DNA of 64,000 nucleotides from Ensifer sp. LC163 (GCF_001695855.1 NZ_MBSS01000001.1:124001-188000), one strand, 5' to 3'; shown: positions 1 through 8,807, counted from the stretch's first letter. The notes: generated from the letters alone by a model not told the origin. Numbers and translations are program-made.

Positions 1-360
1 TGGCGGCTGTCGATCACGATGGAGACGGCTTTCTGTATCGAGGCAGTCGAGGAAGCTCTTGCTCAGTATGGCAAGCCGGACATCTTCAACACGGACCAGG
101 GATCACAGTTCACCTCCGTCGACTTCACGGCGGCGCTGAAGAAGGCTGAGATCGACATCTCGATGGACGGCAGGGGCGCGTGGCGGGACAACGTCTTCGT
201 CGAGCGGTTCTGGCGGTTGATCAAATATGAAGAAGTCTACCTCCACGCCTACAAATGCATGCCGGAGGCCCGTGTTGGAATTGGTCGCTATACAGGCTTT
301 TACAACCAACGACGCCCACATTCATCGCTTGACCGGCAGACGCCGGATCAGGCTTACTGA
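1..360 (+). CDS. IS3-family transposase (OrfB), C-terminal part, cut by window edge
   Basis: The frame is open from base 1 and gives about 119 residues to the stop at 358-360. The sequence matches the end of the DDE integrase domain of IS3-family OrfB. It shows the second Asp in 'NTDQGSQF', the catalytic Glu region in 'RDNVFVERFWRLIKYEEVY', and the C-terminal signature 'FYNQRRPHSSLDRQTPDQAY'. It would catalyse cut-and-paste DNA transfer as an OrfAB fusion. OrfA and the start of OrfB lie outside the window. The first ATG (19) is internal and unlikely to be the real start. Nothing in the visible part is broken, so activity cannot be judged. Confidence 0.9.
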   Translation, partial: WRLSITMETAFCIEAVEEALAQYGKPDIFNTDQGSQFTSVDFTAALKKAEIDISMDGRGAWRDNVFVERFWRLIKYEEVYLHAYKCMPEARVGIGRYTGFYNQRRPHSSLDRQTPDQAY

Positions 361-601
361 CCTGAGACCCTAAACTTCCTCCGAATTTTGTAGAGTCCGT
401 CGCAAATGTGAACCGCCCCAAGTTTCTGGACCAGCGGATGGTAGAGTTTGAAGGGTTCAGATCAGTTCAGATCAATGACGGACCATTGCCGATCGCTCAA
501 CCAGAATTCGCTTCCCATGATCCAACTCCAATCTGCTCGAAAGAGAATCATAGAAATCAAGCACCATCAATATGCTGATTGGGTTTTGACTTTAGCCCGC
601 T
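361..601. other. intergenic DNA right of the IS3 transposase, possible IS end
   Basis: No coding frame is convincing. At 409-419 the sequence 'tgaaccgcccc' resembles an IS3-type terminal repeat, but it is in left-end orientation, so it may belong to a second truncated copy rather than to the element whose transposase ends at 360. The border of the insertion cannot be fixed from one side. Confidence 0.3.
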
Positions 602-859
602 GTGAAGCGCGATGAGTTACGCGAGCGACTGACGCCAGACCCCACGACCATCGAGGAGTATGAAGATCTCTGTCATAAACTGGAGGACGACATTATCAAG
701 ATGCTCGCCGGTGTGAGCCCCCCGTACAGTCCGTTGAGGCAGCATCCTCAGAGGCTAACCGCTGCGAGCCACATTGCGTCAATCTGGGTATCACTCAGGC
801 GGAGCGCGGCGCCGACGGTCGCGATCAGCGGGTGCATTCGGTTGAAGCTCGTCGCATAA
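602..859 (+). CDS. small ORF, probably only a remnant
   Basis: A GTG-started frame of 85 codons. The first ~40 residues look protein-like (acidic, helix-forming 'EEYEDLCHKLEDDIIKML'). The second half runs antisense through the better supported tail-fibre chaperone gene (748-1227) and looks like noise. It may be the 5' part of a gene cut off when the prophage end was rearranged. No function can be suggested. Confidence 0.25.
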   Translation: MKRDELRERLTPDPTTIEEYEDLCHKLEDDIIKMLAGVSPPYSPLRQHPQRLTAASHIASIWVSLRRSAAPTVAISGCIRLKLVA

Positions 860-1227
860 TCCCACTCCACCTTACGGTATTCACGTTGATTCGGATCCGG
901 AATCGCAGCGATTGCAGTATCAACCGCCGAGAGACTGTATCCGTTGGTAATGAGTCCGAGCCGGAGTTGTCTGGCAGTGAGGCTGGGCATTCGCGCCCTG
1001 ACTTCTTCCGGAGTCGGGAGCTCAGGCTCATACGGAATGATCGGAAATTCCGGATTCATTTCAAGCCACTGACGCACAGACGGACCGATCCCGTAAGGAT
1101 CATCCTGGCGGCTAATGAAGATGTCTCTCCTGACGTCTTCATCCAGAGTCGTGATTGTAGCATCCACCTCGTACACACCAGAGGTGGCCGTGGCTTTAAC
1201 CGAGTGAACTTTATGCAGCGTAGTCAT
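748..1227 (-). CDS. phage tail-fibre assembly-type protein
   Basis: 159 residues when started at the ATG at 1227, which has AGAGGG upstream; a 12-codon longer start lacks a good ribosome site. The C-terminal half, with 'LTARQLRLGLITNGYSL', 'SAVDTAIAAIP', 'VEWDYATSFNRMHPLI' and 'LSDTQIDAMW', is the domain commonly encoded just after tail-fibre genes in rhizobial prophages. It sits 11 bp downstream of the tail-fibre stop, so the two are probably co-translated. The expected role is helping the fibre fold or assemble, and this is assigned from family and position only. It is the last recognisable gene of the late operon. Confidence 0.7.
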   Translation of the reverse strand: MTTLHKVHSVKATATSGVYEVDATITTLDEDVRRDIFISRQDDPYGIGPSVRQWLEMNPEFPIIPYEPELPTPEEVRARMPSLTARQLRLGLITNGYSLSAVDTAIAAIPDPNQREYRKVEWDYATSFNRMHPLIATVGAALRLSDTQIDAMWLAAVSL

Positions 1228-1238
1228 AGGTTTCCCTC

Positions 1239-2708
1239 TTATGCGACTCGTTGAACTATCCAACTATACGAACCCCCACCGTGTGATGCGGTTAGTCCAC
1301 GGAGTCGCCAAGTTCCGGCCAAAGCCGCTCCGCTTGCGTATCCGACATACTGCCCGGAGTCCCCAGCGTAGAGGCTTGGAATAATTGTCGCGTTTCTGGC
1401 AATGATGCCGCCATTGTGAGACAGAGAAATGACGTGACCGACAGGGAAATTTGTATCGTTGGCACCGCCACCTGTGTAAAGCTGAGCGAAGGCCGAGGCA
1501 TGGAGACCATCGACCGTGTCAGCATTACCTGCGCCGTTGGCGAAGTTCACATTGAAATTCGACGGGTTGTACACGTACATGTTGATGCCGTCGTTACCGC
1601 CCCAAAGCCAAGACGGTTGCCCACCTTGACCAGACCAGTTGAAGTTCAGGTCACCACCACCGATCCTGCGAGGGTACGAACGACCATCGGTGGTGATCTT
1701 GCTGTTGAGGACGTTACTAAGGTAGTTCCCCGCCCACGGCATGTAGACGTTCCCGTCGCCTTGGTAGATGGCGCCGCCGGTGATGGTTAGATTACCGCCG
1801 ATGCTGAGACCGGCCGCCGGCATGATATAGTTGGCACCGTCGTAGTGCAGGTAGCGCGAACCACCTCCAAGGAAGACCACCCCAGTACCGTTGCCTCGGC
1901 TGGCAGTAACATCCTGGGCGTTGATACCGCCGGCACCGTTGCGCTGCACTGCCGTCCATGCTGACGCATTGGTGTCAGGAACGACGCCGCGCACTGTGTC
2001 AGCATCGAGGCCCGAGCCGGACCCGTCGTTGCCCTCGTGCCAGACCTTATTGTTACCCCAACTGATACCGCCGTCGTGGTTGAGCACGAGGTCACGATAC
2101 CAGGTGCCTGCGGGGTCAAACAGGCTGACAATTATTGCGTTGGCGCTTTGATCGTGTCGCACCATGCCGCGCGTAACACCTGCTGCAGAGCGAAGTACAA
2201 CGTTGCGGTTCCCATCCGAGTCGATCGCGACCGTATCTTTGGCGGCGATAGGAGAGCTGAACGTCTTCCCTCCCATCGTCGTCGGCAGCCGCGCGTCACT
2301 GACGGTACCAGCCGTCAGGTTCGATGCATTGTTCGCCCCTAGCGTCGCCCGAGCAGTTGCCGCGTCCGCGTCATCGAGCAGCGTTCGAGCAAATGGCGTC
2401 AGTGCGGTTGTGGCGTACACGTCCAACGCGGTCGTGTAGATAATCTGGTCAGCGACGGTCACCAGACCGGCGATCGACTGCAAGCCTGCATCATACGCCT
2501 GCACGTTGGTTCCGATCTCAACGCCGAGTGCTGTTCGAGCACCACTTGCCGACGTCGCTCCGGTACCGCCGGTCGTGACCGGGCGAGCCGCATTGGCATC
2601 CGCCGCCAAGTCATCGATCAGCGTGTTGTAAGGCACGCTCTGGATTGTCGTGTTCGGCACCCCTTTGGTGCCGGCGGGGGGCGAGTAGACGCCGCCTGTT
2701 CTGGGCAT
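1239..2708 (-). CDS. phage tail fibre protein
   Basis: 489 residues from the ATG at 2708, with GGAG upstream. The short N-terminus 'MPRTGGVYSPPAGTKG' is the virion-attachment segment seen in many podovirus fibres. The middle has repeated Ala/Thr/Gly-rich shaft segments ('TTGGTGATSASGARTALG', 'DDADAATARATLG'). The C-terminus is glycine/asparagine-rich, with 'NFPVGHVISLSHNGG' and a closing 'GTWRLRG', as in receptor-binding fibre tips. It would mediate adsorption to the host surface. The neighbours are the fibre chaperone downstream and the S74 tail protein upstream. The frame is intact, with no sign of decay. Confidence 0.85.
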   Translation of the reverse strand: MPRTGGVYSPPAGTKGVPNTTIQSVPYNTLIDDLAADANAARPVTTGGTGATSASGARTALGVEIGTNVQAYDAGLQSIAGLVTVADQIIYTTALDVYATTALTPFARTLLDDADAATARATLGANNASNLTAGTVSDARLPTTMGGKTFSSPIAAKDTVAIDSDGNRNVVLRSAAGVTRGMVRHDQSANAIIVSLFDPAGTWYRDLVLNHDGGISWGNNKVWHEGNDGSGSGLDADTVRGVVPDTNASAWTAVQRNGAGGINAQDVTASRGNGTGVVFLGGGSRYLHYDGANYIMPAAGLSIGGNLTITGGAIYQGDGNVYMPWAGNYLSNVLNSKITTDGRSYPRRIGGGDLNFNWSGQGGQPSWLWGGNDGINMYVYNPSNFNVNFANGAGNADTVDGLHASAFAQLYTGGGANDTNFPVGHVISLSHNGGIIARNATIIPSLYAGDSGQYVGYASGAALAGTWRLRGLTASHGGGSYSWIVQRVA

Positions 2709-2759
2709 GGCTTTTCTCCATAGAAACACCCCGTGACAGGGGCTTCCAAGTCGTTCGAG

Positions 2760-3075
2760 TTATTGGTGAGATGGTTGCGCTGCAGCCCCGGTGCATCTGC
2801 TTAGGCGCACGAAGGTCCCTGCCAGACCTTGGCCAGCTATGTTGTTTCGCAGTTGGATCGAGATTTGACTGCCCTTGTCGTAGATCGGATTGAAAGCCGG
2901 TGGCCGCCGTTGCGCTCGCCGCCTGAATCTGGGCCGCCTCGCAAGACGTCCGCAAACACGGCGGCCTGCCACAACGGCATCCCCGTCAAATGCCTCCGTT
3001 GTCGGGTCAGACGCGTCGAAGTGGCAGGCGATGTCGCGCGATTTCGTCGGCGGTCAGCCGCTGGGACCCGTGGCG
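2760..3075 (-). pseudogene. frame-disrupted small virion gene between S74 protein and tail fibre
   Basis: No single frame gives a clean protein here. One frame reads 'TADEIARHRLP' and then stops. A second reads 'CHFDASDPTTEAFDGDAVVAG' near its start and 'NPIYDKGSQISIQLRNN' near its end, stopping at 2760, with a low-complexity Arg-rich middle. A third reads 'EAAQIQAASATAATGFQ' in the middle. The protein-like pieces alternate between frames, which is what one or two frameshifts in a ~100-codon gene would look like. Position suggests a minor virion protein. Sequencing error is an alternative explanation. Confidence 0.45.
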
Positions 3076-3095
3076 TATCAAGCACCGCAAGCCGC

Positions 3096-4715
3096 CTACC
3101 GCTTCTTCCTCCCGGCGGAAAACAGCCGGCCATAGTCGACGCGGCGCATGCCGTCCGGGTCGCAGCTGACGGCGTCGGGGCGGGTCTTTTCCACCTCCTG
3201 CGCCATCACGCCGATGTGCTTAGCGCCACGCTGCGGCTCGTCCTTGTAACGGTATTCGTAGAGCGAATGCCCGTCGAGTTTGCCGACTTTCTTGATGTCC
3301 TTCTTGAGCCGACGATCCGATTGGGTTCCCTTGCCAAAGTTGAACATACCGAGCACATTTCCCAGCAAACCACTGGCCGCCTGTTGGCGCGTCCTATAAG
3401 CGTCCAATTGTCCTTGATAGTTGCTCTGCACCAGCCCGGCATAATTCACCGGCTCGATCCGCTGCCCCTGCGTCGGCACGAAGTTGGGGTTGCTCACCTG
3501 GGCGCCAGAAAGCAGGCTGGAGATCTCGTTGATCGGCTGGTTGCGCTGGGCATACATTTCGTTGAGATATTGCGCCCTTGCCGCGTTCTGCGCGGCTATC
3601 TGCGCCTGCTGGGCGTTATAGGTTTGGTCCTTCAGCGCGTTGTTGGCAGCCGCTGCCGACTGGCCGTTCTGGTGCATCTGCTGCTGCGCCTCGTTGCTGA
3701 AGCCGGCGGCCGCCAGCGCCTGGTTGAAGCTCTGCTGCTGGGCGGCGTTCATCGCCTGCTGCTGCGCCTGGTTCTGGGCAAAGAGCTGCTGCTGCGCAGC
3801 ATTCGCCTGCTGCATGGTGTTGGCGTTCTGGGTGTATTGCTGGTTCTGCGCCTGATTGGCGAATTGGCCGCTCGTCAGCGTCTGGTTATAGGCCTGTTGC
3901 TGGGCATTGTTCTGGAAACCAGCCGCATCGCGCGCCAGCCCCACGAGCCGCGATTGTTCCTGCCCGGCATTGAGAATGGCGCCGAAACGTGCATCGTTTG
4001 CCTGCCGGCTCGCCTGGTCGATCGCCCGGTTGTAGGCTTCCGAGCCCGGCTGCAGGCCCTGGTTGGCAAGCTGCGTTTCCAGTGCCGCCCGATCCCGCTC
4101 GAGCTGCGGGTTCATCCGCGCCATCAGCGCGTCCTCGTAGCGCTTGGTGTCGAAGTTCGTCTCGTAGGAGCGGGTAATGTCGCCGGCGTTGCCGACAGAC
4201 GTCTGAATGGTACCGGCATTGCCGACACTCTTCTGAATGTCGCCGGCCCCGGCAATCGTGTTCTGGATGGTGCCGGTGTTGCCGAGGTTTGTCTGCAGGC
4301 TCGGACCGCCGCCATATTGCACGTAGTTCGGCAGGCTGATCGAGGACGGATTGCCGGCTGCCGGCGCCCCGGAAAGGTCGATCGGCTTGCCGAGCAGGTC
4401 GTTCAGCCTGCCCGACTGGTTGTTGGCAAGCGTCGCCAGGTTCTTTTCCGCGGCGTCCGTCTGATCCTTGATCGCCTGTTGCGCCGGCGAGAGCGTCTGC
4501 GTCGCCGTCACGGTCGGCAGATCGTAGACAGCGCCGCTCATCGGGTCACGCCACTTGTTCGTGCCGGTCTGCGTATAGGTCAGGCTGCCATCGGGCGTTA
4601 CCTGGTTGACGTTGCCGATATAGCCGTTCGCTACCGCAGTGGCGATGTTCGTCGAGGTTTGCGCCGCCGCGGTTTCGCGCGGATCCGGCGGCTTCGGTGC
4701 TTTGGACTTGCCCAT
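3096..4715 (-). CDS. phage tail protein with C-terminal peptidase S74 (intramolecular chaperone) domain
   Basis: 539 residues; ATG at 4715 preceded by GGCAGG. Residues ~1-190 are Gln/Thr/Gly-rich. Residues ~190-410 are a long Ala/Gln/Asn-rich helical stretch ('QQQAMNAAQQQSFNQ'), typical of virion proteins that line a channel or form long coiled coils. From about residue 470 comes the S74 signature 'SDRRLKKDIKKVGKLDG', with the Ser/Lys dyad and then 'HIGVMAQEVEKTRPDAV'. S74 domains normally self-cleave after helping a trimeric fibre or spike fold. A virion trimer is therefore expected; whether it is a tail spike or an ejection-type protein is open. Confidence 0.8.
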   Translation of the reverse strand: MGKSKAPKPPDPRETAAAQTSTNIATAVANGYIGNVNQVTPDGSLTYTQTGTNKWRDPMSGAVYDLPTVTATQTLSPAQQAIKDQTDAAEKNLATLANNQSGRLNDLLGKPIDLSGAPAAGNPSSISLPNYVQYGGGPSLQTNLGNTGTIQNTIAGAGDIQKSVGNAGTIQTSVGNAGDITRSYETNFDTKRYEDALMARMNPQLERDRAALETQLANQGLQPGSEAYNRAIDQASRQANDARFGAILNAGQEQSRLVGLARDAAGFQNNAQQQAYNQTLTSGQFANQAQNQQYTQNANTMQQANAAQQQLFAQNQAQQQAMNAAQQQSFNQALAAAGFSNEAQQQMHQNGQSAAAANNALKDQTYNAQQAQIAAQNAARAQYLNEMYAQRNQPINEISSLLSGAQVSNPNFVPTQGQRIEPVNYAGLVQSNYQGQLDAYRTRQQAASGLLGNVLGMFNFGKGTQSDRRLKKDIKKVGKLDGHSLYEYRYKDEPQRGAKHIGVMAQEVEKTRPDAVSCDPDGMRRVDYGRLFSAGRKKR

Positions 4716-4739
4716 GTTACCTGCCTTTGCCCATGTTGA

Positions 4740-5186
4740 TTACCTTTGATTGACGGGATGTGCCCGCCAGTCGTTGTCAGTGAGTGTGAAGATGATTTCC
4801 GCCTCATCCCGCCCGCGCAGGCGCGGGATGCGGTAGCTGTCAAAGCCGAAGCGCTTGGCGATGGCGATCATGCCAGTGTTGCGCTCGGAGACGCGCAGCA
4901 CCACCATCTGGCAGCCGATCTCGTCCAGCGGATAGCCGAACATGGCTTTCAGCACCTGCCGCGTCAGCCAGCGCTTGCTTGTCGAGGCGGAGGAAAGCTC
5001 GATGACGCCGGCCTCCGGCACATAATTGTGAAAGACCACACCGGCGATCAGCTTGTCCCCCTCGGTCACGCCCATGGTAGTGAAGTCGGCAAAGCCGCGT
5101 TCGCAGCCGTCGATGTGGCCGGCGACGAAGTCGGCGATCGCCTGGTTTGTCGCCGGGTTGCCGGCGCCGCCCCAGATGATATTCAT
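4740..5186 (-). CDS. GNAT-family N-acetyltransferase encoded within the virion operon
   Basis: 148 residues. The start at 5186 (MNIIWGG...) forms an ATGA overlap with the stop of the upstream gene, which decides it over a longer frame that merely shadows that gene. The fold signature is visible: a beta strand 'KLIAGVVFHNYVPE', 'LKAMFGYPLDEIG', and 'NTGMIAIAKRFGFDSYRIPR', the late acceptor/CoA region of GNAT enzymes that 'respond to neighbour RFGF'. The substrate is unknown. Many rhizobial podovirus-like prophages place such a gene in the structural block, so it may be virion-packaged or modify a virion or host component; that is inference. Confidence 0.7.
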   Translation of the reverse strand: MNIIWGGAGNPATNQAIADFVAGHIDGCERGFADFTTMGVTEGDKLIAGVVFHNYVPEAGVIELSSASTSKRWLTRQVLKAMFGYPLDEIGCQMVVLRVSERNTGMIAIAKRFGFDSYRIPRLRGRDEAEIIFTLTDNDWRAHPVNQR

Positions 5187-6799
5187 GTGCTCGCCTCGCC
5201 GGCTGCCACCTGCAACGTCGCGAGGTCCACCTCGAGGTCGAGCTTTGCAGGCCCGCCCGAGGTGATGACACAGCCAACGGCGAGCATGTCGCCTGCCGCG
5301 CGCACGTTCTGGCGAAAACTGTAGCGCTGCTGCTGCGACAGCCCGTCCCAGACGCCGACGTCCCAAAGCCCCACGTCCCACTCCGATGACGCGGCATCGC
5401 CTGCGGTCACAGTGGTGAAGGTCGGTATTGCGTTGTCGAAATCGGCGCGGGCAAAGAGGCGAACCTTCGGCTCGGACTTCGCCCGGAAATACATGTGTGC
5501 CATCGTCGCCGCCGTGCGCTGACCGAACTGGCCGGCCGATGCAAACTGCGAAAGATAGGCGGCGGTAAAGGTCAGCCCGTCATCCGTGCCTGTCGTGTCG
5601 CCCTGCCAGCACAGACCGTTGAGCGAGCCGAAAAACAGGCCGCCCTGCAGGGTCTCGTAGCAGGTCGCCTTCCAGTTGCTGATGGTCGACCAGCGGCCGT
5701 TCAGCACGTTGAGCACGAAGGTCGTGTCGATGACCACGGCATTGGCAGGAAAGGCGATGAACACCAGGTTCTGCTCCGGCCATTGCTTCATCACCCAGCC
5801 GGCACCCGTGGCGTTTGCCGCTCGGCGCCAGTCGTCCTCGATCGGCCGCGACACCGATACCTGGCTCAGCGCCTGCCGGTCGCGCTGAAACACCTGCGAA
5901 ATCGGCGTCAACCCGTCGCTGGTGGCGATCAGGATGTCGCCGCCGGCACGGATCCAGGCATTTTTGCCGAGTGGCCGGCCGATCTGGTAGACGCCCTTCA
6001 ATGCAAAACTATTGGCGTCACCAGGGTCGGAGCCGGCATAAACGGCCACCTCTCCTTCGCTCGAGACGAACACGCAGAGATCGGAAAGACCGTCGCCGCT
6101 TTCGACCGACCAGGAAAAACCGGTCAGGAGTGAGCCGCCCTTCTTCATCACCCCGCCAAGCGGAAACACCGCAGCCGCCCCGCCAATGGCGTTGACAGGC
6201 AGGTAGTAGGCATCAAGCGTCGCATTCTTCAGGAAGAACTGACGGTTCTTGAAGAGCCAGCCGTAGTTCAGCTGGGCGGCAGTTGTTGCATCGGAAAAGG
6301 TGATCGCCGGTGTCGTCGCCCATGTGCTGCCGTTGTAGACGCGGCGCTGGTCGGCGCCGTTGAGGCAGATGAGGAAGGAGTTGCCGGCGTTGGTGTGCTG
6401 GAACGTGCACCAGTCGCCGCTGGTCAGTCCGGCCGTTGCCGCCGACGTCGTCGCCGGCGGTGCGGCCGGCGACGTCATGTCGTAGATCGCCGTATCGGTC
6501 GCCATGAACAGCTTTTCGATCGCGCCGTATTTGTATTTGAAGGCACTGCGGATCGTGCCGCCATCGAGAGCCTTTCCACGCTTCTGCGATCCGCCGCGAA
6601 TGCGGCATCCCACCAGCGTCGGCAGGAAGTTGCGTAGCACAGTGGCCGAGCCCGACTGTTGCGAGGCCATGTCCGCCGTTGTCACCAGACCGTTCTTCGG
6701 CGCCGGAAAGGTGATCGGCTGCGACGTCTGCTGACGCCCGATGGCGACCGCCCCGCGGTTGCTCTGCCCGATCCGGCCGGGCCGCACATCCATTCTCAT
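5183..6799 (-). CDS. phage virion protein, probable tail or DNA-stabilisation protein
   Basis: 538 residues. Its start (6799) overlaps the previous stop in ATGA, and its own stop overlaps the GNAT start. The protein is rich in aromatic and Gly residues in repeated beta-strand patterns ('DWCTFQHTNAGNSFLICLNG', 'NYGWLFKNRQFFLKNA', 'ARADFDNAIPTFTTV', 'WDVGLWDVGVWDG'), consistent with a beta-propeller-like virion protein. P22-like phages have a tail accessory protein of similar size (gp10) at an equivalent place after the connector genes, so a role in closing the portal channel or building the tail is likely. I cannot assign a precise family. Confidence 0.55.
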   Translation of the reverse strand: MRMDVRPGRIGQSNRGAVAIGRQQTSQPITFPAPKNGLVTTADMASQQSGSATVLRNFLPTLVGCRIRGGSQKRGKALDGGTIRSAFKYKYGAIEKLFMATDTAIYDMTSPAAPPATTSAATAGLTSGDWCTFQHTNAGNSFLICLNGADQRRVYNGSTWATTPAITFSDATTAAQLNYGWLFKNRQFFLKNATLDAYYLPVNAIGGAAAVFPLGGVMKKGGSLLTGFSWSVESGDGLSDLCVFVSSEGEVAVYAGSDPGDANSFALKGVYQIGRPLGKNAWIRAGGDILIATSDGLTPISQVFQRDRQALSQVSVSRPIEDDWRRAANATGAGWVMKQWPEQNLVFIAFPANAVVIDTTFVLNVLNGRWSTISNWKATCYETLQGGLFFGSLNGLCWQGDTTGTDDGLTFTAAYLSQFASAGQFGQRTAATMAHMYFRAKSEPKVRLFARADFDNAIPTFTTVTAGDAASSEWDVGLWDVGVWDGLSQQQRYSFRQNVRAAGDMLAVGCVITSGGPAKLDLEVDLATLQVAAGEAST

Positions 6800-7398
6800 G
6801 ATGCCCCCCGGTCGGCGTTGATTTCCTGGATCAGCTCGGCCTCGAATTCGGCCAGGCTGTCGTCATAGGGCAGCCCCTTCTGGCGCTTCCACCGCCAGAG
6901 GATGCCCTTGGTCAGAAGCCGCTCGGCAAACAGCGGCCGGTCGTCGTCGGCCTTCAGCGTGTCGCGCTCCTCGAAGGGATCGCCAAGCACCCAGTTCCTG
7001 GCGACGTAGTCGATGACGGCGCCCACCCCGGCAGAAGCCGGAGACAGGTGGATCTGGTTGTCCCTGATGAAGAAGTAGGGTTGCGCCGGAGCGGCCGCGG
7101 CAATCACTGCCCACTGCGAACTGTTGGTGATCGGTCGGAAAAAGCTGCCCGTGGCGGTGCGGATCGCGCCGCCCGGCGTCAGGCGCTGATAGTCCGCCGG
7201 CAGGCTCAGCGGCAGAGCCAGCACCACGTGCTGCTTCAGCATGCGCTGCCAGTCGCCGCGCCGCGAGATCTCCTCGCCCGCCTCCTGCGCCAGCGCCACC
7301 ATCGTCTGGGCGTTCGGGTCGTTCGATCCATAGACGCTGTCGAAACGGTCGAGCGAAACGATGTCGCAGACCTCGTTGATTACGGAAATCAGGGTCAT
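6796..7398 (-). CDS. phage head-tail connector/adaptor-like protein (second of pair)
   Basis: 200 residues, ATGA-coupled at both ends. The N-terminus 'MTLISVINEVCDIVSLDRF' followed by 'ALAQEAGEEISRRGDWQRML' is the helical start seen in adaptor proteins that ring the portal. The middle is beta-rich ('LPLSLPADYQRLTPGGAI'), and the C-terminus is helical and acidic. It sits between another ~200-aa adaptor-like protein and the large tail protein, which fits the gp4-type position of P22-like phages. The function is inferred from order and general shape, not from a strong motif. Confidence 0.5.
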   Translation of the reverse strand: MTLISVINEVCDIVSLDRFDSVYGSNDPNAQTMVALAQEAGEEISRRGDWQRMLKQHVVLALPLSLPADYQRLTPGGAIRTATGSFFRPITNSSQWAVIAAAAPAQPYFFIRDNQIHLSPASAGVGAVIDYVARNWVLGDPFEERDTLKADDDRPLFAERLLTKGILWRWKRQKGLPYDDSLAEFEAELIQEINADRGAS

Positions 7399-7994
7399 GG
7401 CGTGGCTCCTCCGACAGTCATCTGTGCATCACCCCAGCGCGCGCGTTCGTCGCCGATCTTGAGGCCCGAAAGCGCCATCAGTTTCAGTTCCTGCGCCGCC
7501 CCGGCCTTGCCGGCATCGCGCTCCCAGACGGCGATTTCCTCGACCAGTGCGTAGAGGTAGACATCGGCCGCCTTCTCCAGGAGCCAGTTCGTTGGATTGG
7601 CGGGGGAAAGCGGCGGGACCTTGCGGTAATAGGTCATCGTCAGCCCATGGTTGCCGCCAGGCAGAACCTTGATCCGGTTTCCGACAATGGCATATCCGAC
7701 CGGCGGCCCCGCCCCTCCTTGCGCATTGGCAGCAAGCTGCTGTAGCGCGACGGCCCGGATCGGCAGGCCGCTTGCCGAAAGCACCTGCCGCGTCTCCAGG
7801 AAATCGGCCGGCAAGGGCGCCTCGCCGTCGATGACGGCAATCGGCGCCTTGTGCTCCATGTCGCTGACGCGCAGCGCGCGGTTGAGCTTCAGCTCGGCAA
7901 GGCCGAGGAAGCGGGAAAAGAGATGGGCGACGTCGTTGCGGCCGCTGTATTCGCCCGCATCGACGATCAGGGAGGCATAGTCGGAAATTGTCAT
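7395..7994 (-). CDS. phage adaptor/head-tail connector-like protein (first of pair)
   Basis: 199 residues, coupled by ATGA to both neighbours. It begins 'MTISDYASLIVDAGEYSGRN', then 'LAELKLNRALRVSDMEHKA', 'GEAPLPADFLETRQVL', and ends in a helical segment 'WLLEKAADVYLYALVEEIAV'. This is the pattern of phage adaptor proteins that bind the portal after packaging: short helical N-terminus, beta sandwich with 'LPADFLE', then a long helix. It matches the neighbouring 200-aa protein in overall plan, suggesting an ancient duplication. Confidence 0.6.
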   Translation of the reverse strand: MTISDYASLIVDAGEYSGRNDVAHLFSRFLGLAELKLNRALRVSDMEHKAPIAVIDGEAPLPADFLETRQVLSASGLPIRAVALQQLAANAQGGAGPPVGYAIVGNRIKVLPGGNHGLTMTYYRKVPPLSPANPTNWLLEKAADVYLYALVEEIAVWERDAGKAGAAQELKLMALSGLKIGDERARWGDAQMTVGGATP

Positions 7995-8320
7995 AGCTGC
8001 CCGTCCTTCGTGCGCCAGGCACGGTTGTCGCCATCGTTGAGAAACCGTTTGACGAACCGGTCGTCACCCTGCGAATGCGCCTCGACGAGGCCGGAGGAAT
8101 GCGCGACGTTGAGAGGAATGGAGGCAACGCGGTGCCAGTCGCCGCGCCAGACCTTTTCGGCGCTGTTGCGCACATCGAGGTTTTCGCTGATCAGGTTGTC
8201 GACGGGATAGTCGACGCGATAGACGTCCTTCTCCCCGTCGAACTGGTGCCAGACGCACCGGCCGCTCGCCATGTCGTGGTCGTAGAGCGTCCACGCCCCG
8301 TCACGGATCAGCATGATCAC
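7991..8320 (-). CDS. small phage virion-operon protein, unknown function
   Basis: 109 residues from a GTG at 8320 that overlaps the upstream stop (GTGA), matching the coupling used throughout this operon; an ATG two codons later is the alternative. The protein is acidic and aromatic ('WTLYDHDMASGRCVWHQFDG', 'KVWRGDWHRVASIPL'). No family is recognised. Its place between a 55-aa gene and the adaptors suggests a minor head-completion role. Confidence 0.6.
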   Translation of the reverse strand: MIMLIRDGAWTLYDHDMASGRCVWHQFDGEKDVYRVDYPVDNLISENLDVRNSAEKVWRGDWHRVASIPLNVAHSSGLVEAHSQGDDRFVKRFLNDGDNRAWRTKDGQL

Positions 8321-8484
8321 TCCCCCGGCAGCGGATCGGCGCGCTCGGCCTTGCCGGCCGCGATCAGCGCCTTGGCCTCGTCGAGGCCGACGGACACGAC
8401 AGCACCGGCAGCCGTGCGTTCGCCTTCCTGGAACCAGACGTCATAGACGAGACGGACCGGCACGGATTTCTTTGTTTCGGACAT
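8317..8484 (-). CDS. 55-aa phage protein
   Basis: The ATG at 8484 has GGAG upstream and gives 'MSETKKSVPVRLVYDVWF...'. A longer frame to 8592 crosses the terminator hairpin at 8499-8526 and is rejected. It resembles the small beta-barrel-like proteins often placed between the MCP and the adaptors of podovirus-like prophages. In the ancestral phage it would lie directly after the MCP; here an 8.5-kb array separates them, and it is the first gene after that insertion. Confidence 0.65.
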   Translation of the reverse strand: MSETKKSVPVRLVYDVWFQEGERTAAGAVVSVGLDEAKALIAAGKAERADPLPGE

Positions 8485-8498
8485 CAAAATTCTCCATG

Positions 8499-8526
8499 AA
8501 AAAAGGCGGCTCCGAAGAACCGCCTT
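8499..8526 (-). terminator. Rho-independent terminator closing the MCP-linked array
   Basis: Read on the minus strand this is an AAGGCGGTTC / GAGCCGCCTT stem (one G-U pair) with a TTCG tetraloop, followed by a T run. It lies 15 bp before the 55-aa virion gene. It should stop transcripts entering from the toxin-immunity array, or be attenuated during late transcription. Confidence 0.85.
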
Positions 8527-8807
8527 GCCAAGATTTGTTCGATTGAAAGTGGCACACAGCCGCGCATCAGCACGACGGCGCTGCAACACCACCCAGCGAT
8601 ACTACGGATTCAGTGCCATCTCGGCACTACGCAGACCGGTGCCAACGGGCGGTCAATGCCACCCCTATTGGCACGCATTCCGGGTGATATCGGCGGTGTT
8701 CGACAGTGCCTCGACGCTTCGTGAAGGACCGTGCCGCCGATTATCGATCGGAGAAGCCGGAACCCGAAAAGGCCGGTGATCGGTTACCTCGGCTTCCCGT
8801 TTCGATC
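8527..8807. other. non-coding stretch at the end of array 2
   Basis: No convincing frame on either strand and no strong signal apart from the neighbouring terminator. It probably holds degraded array material. Confidence 0.4.

Noticed and set aside
2829-4739. 636-codon plus-strand open frame
   Set aside because: It is antisense to the S74 tail protein, which has clear domain motifs, a ribosome site and operon context. High GC creates such long shadows.
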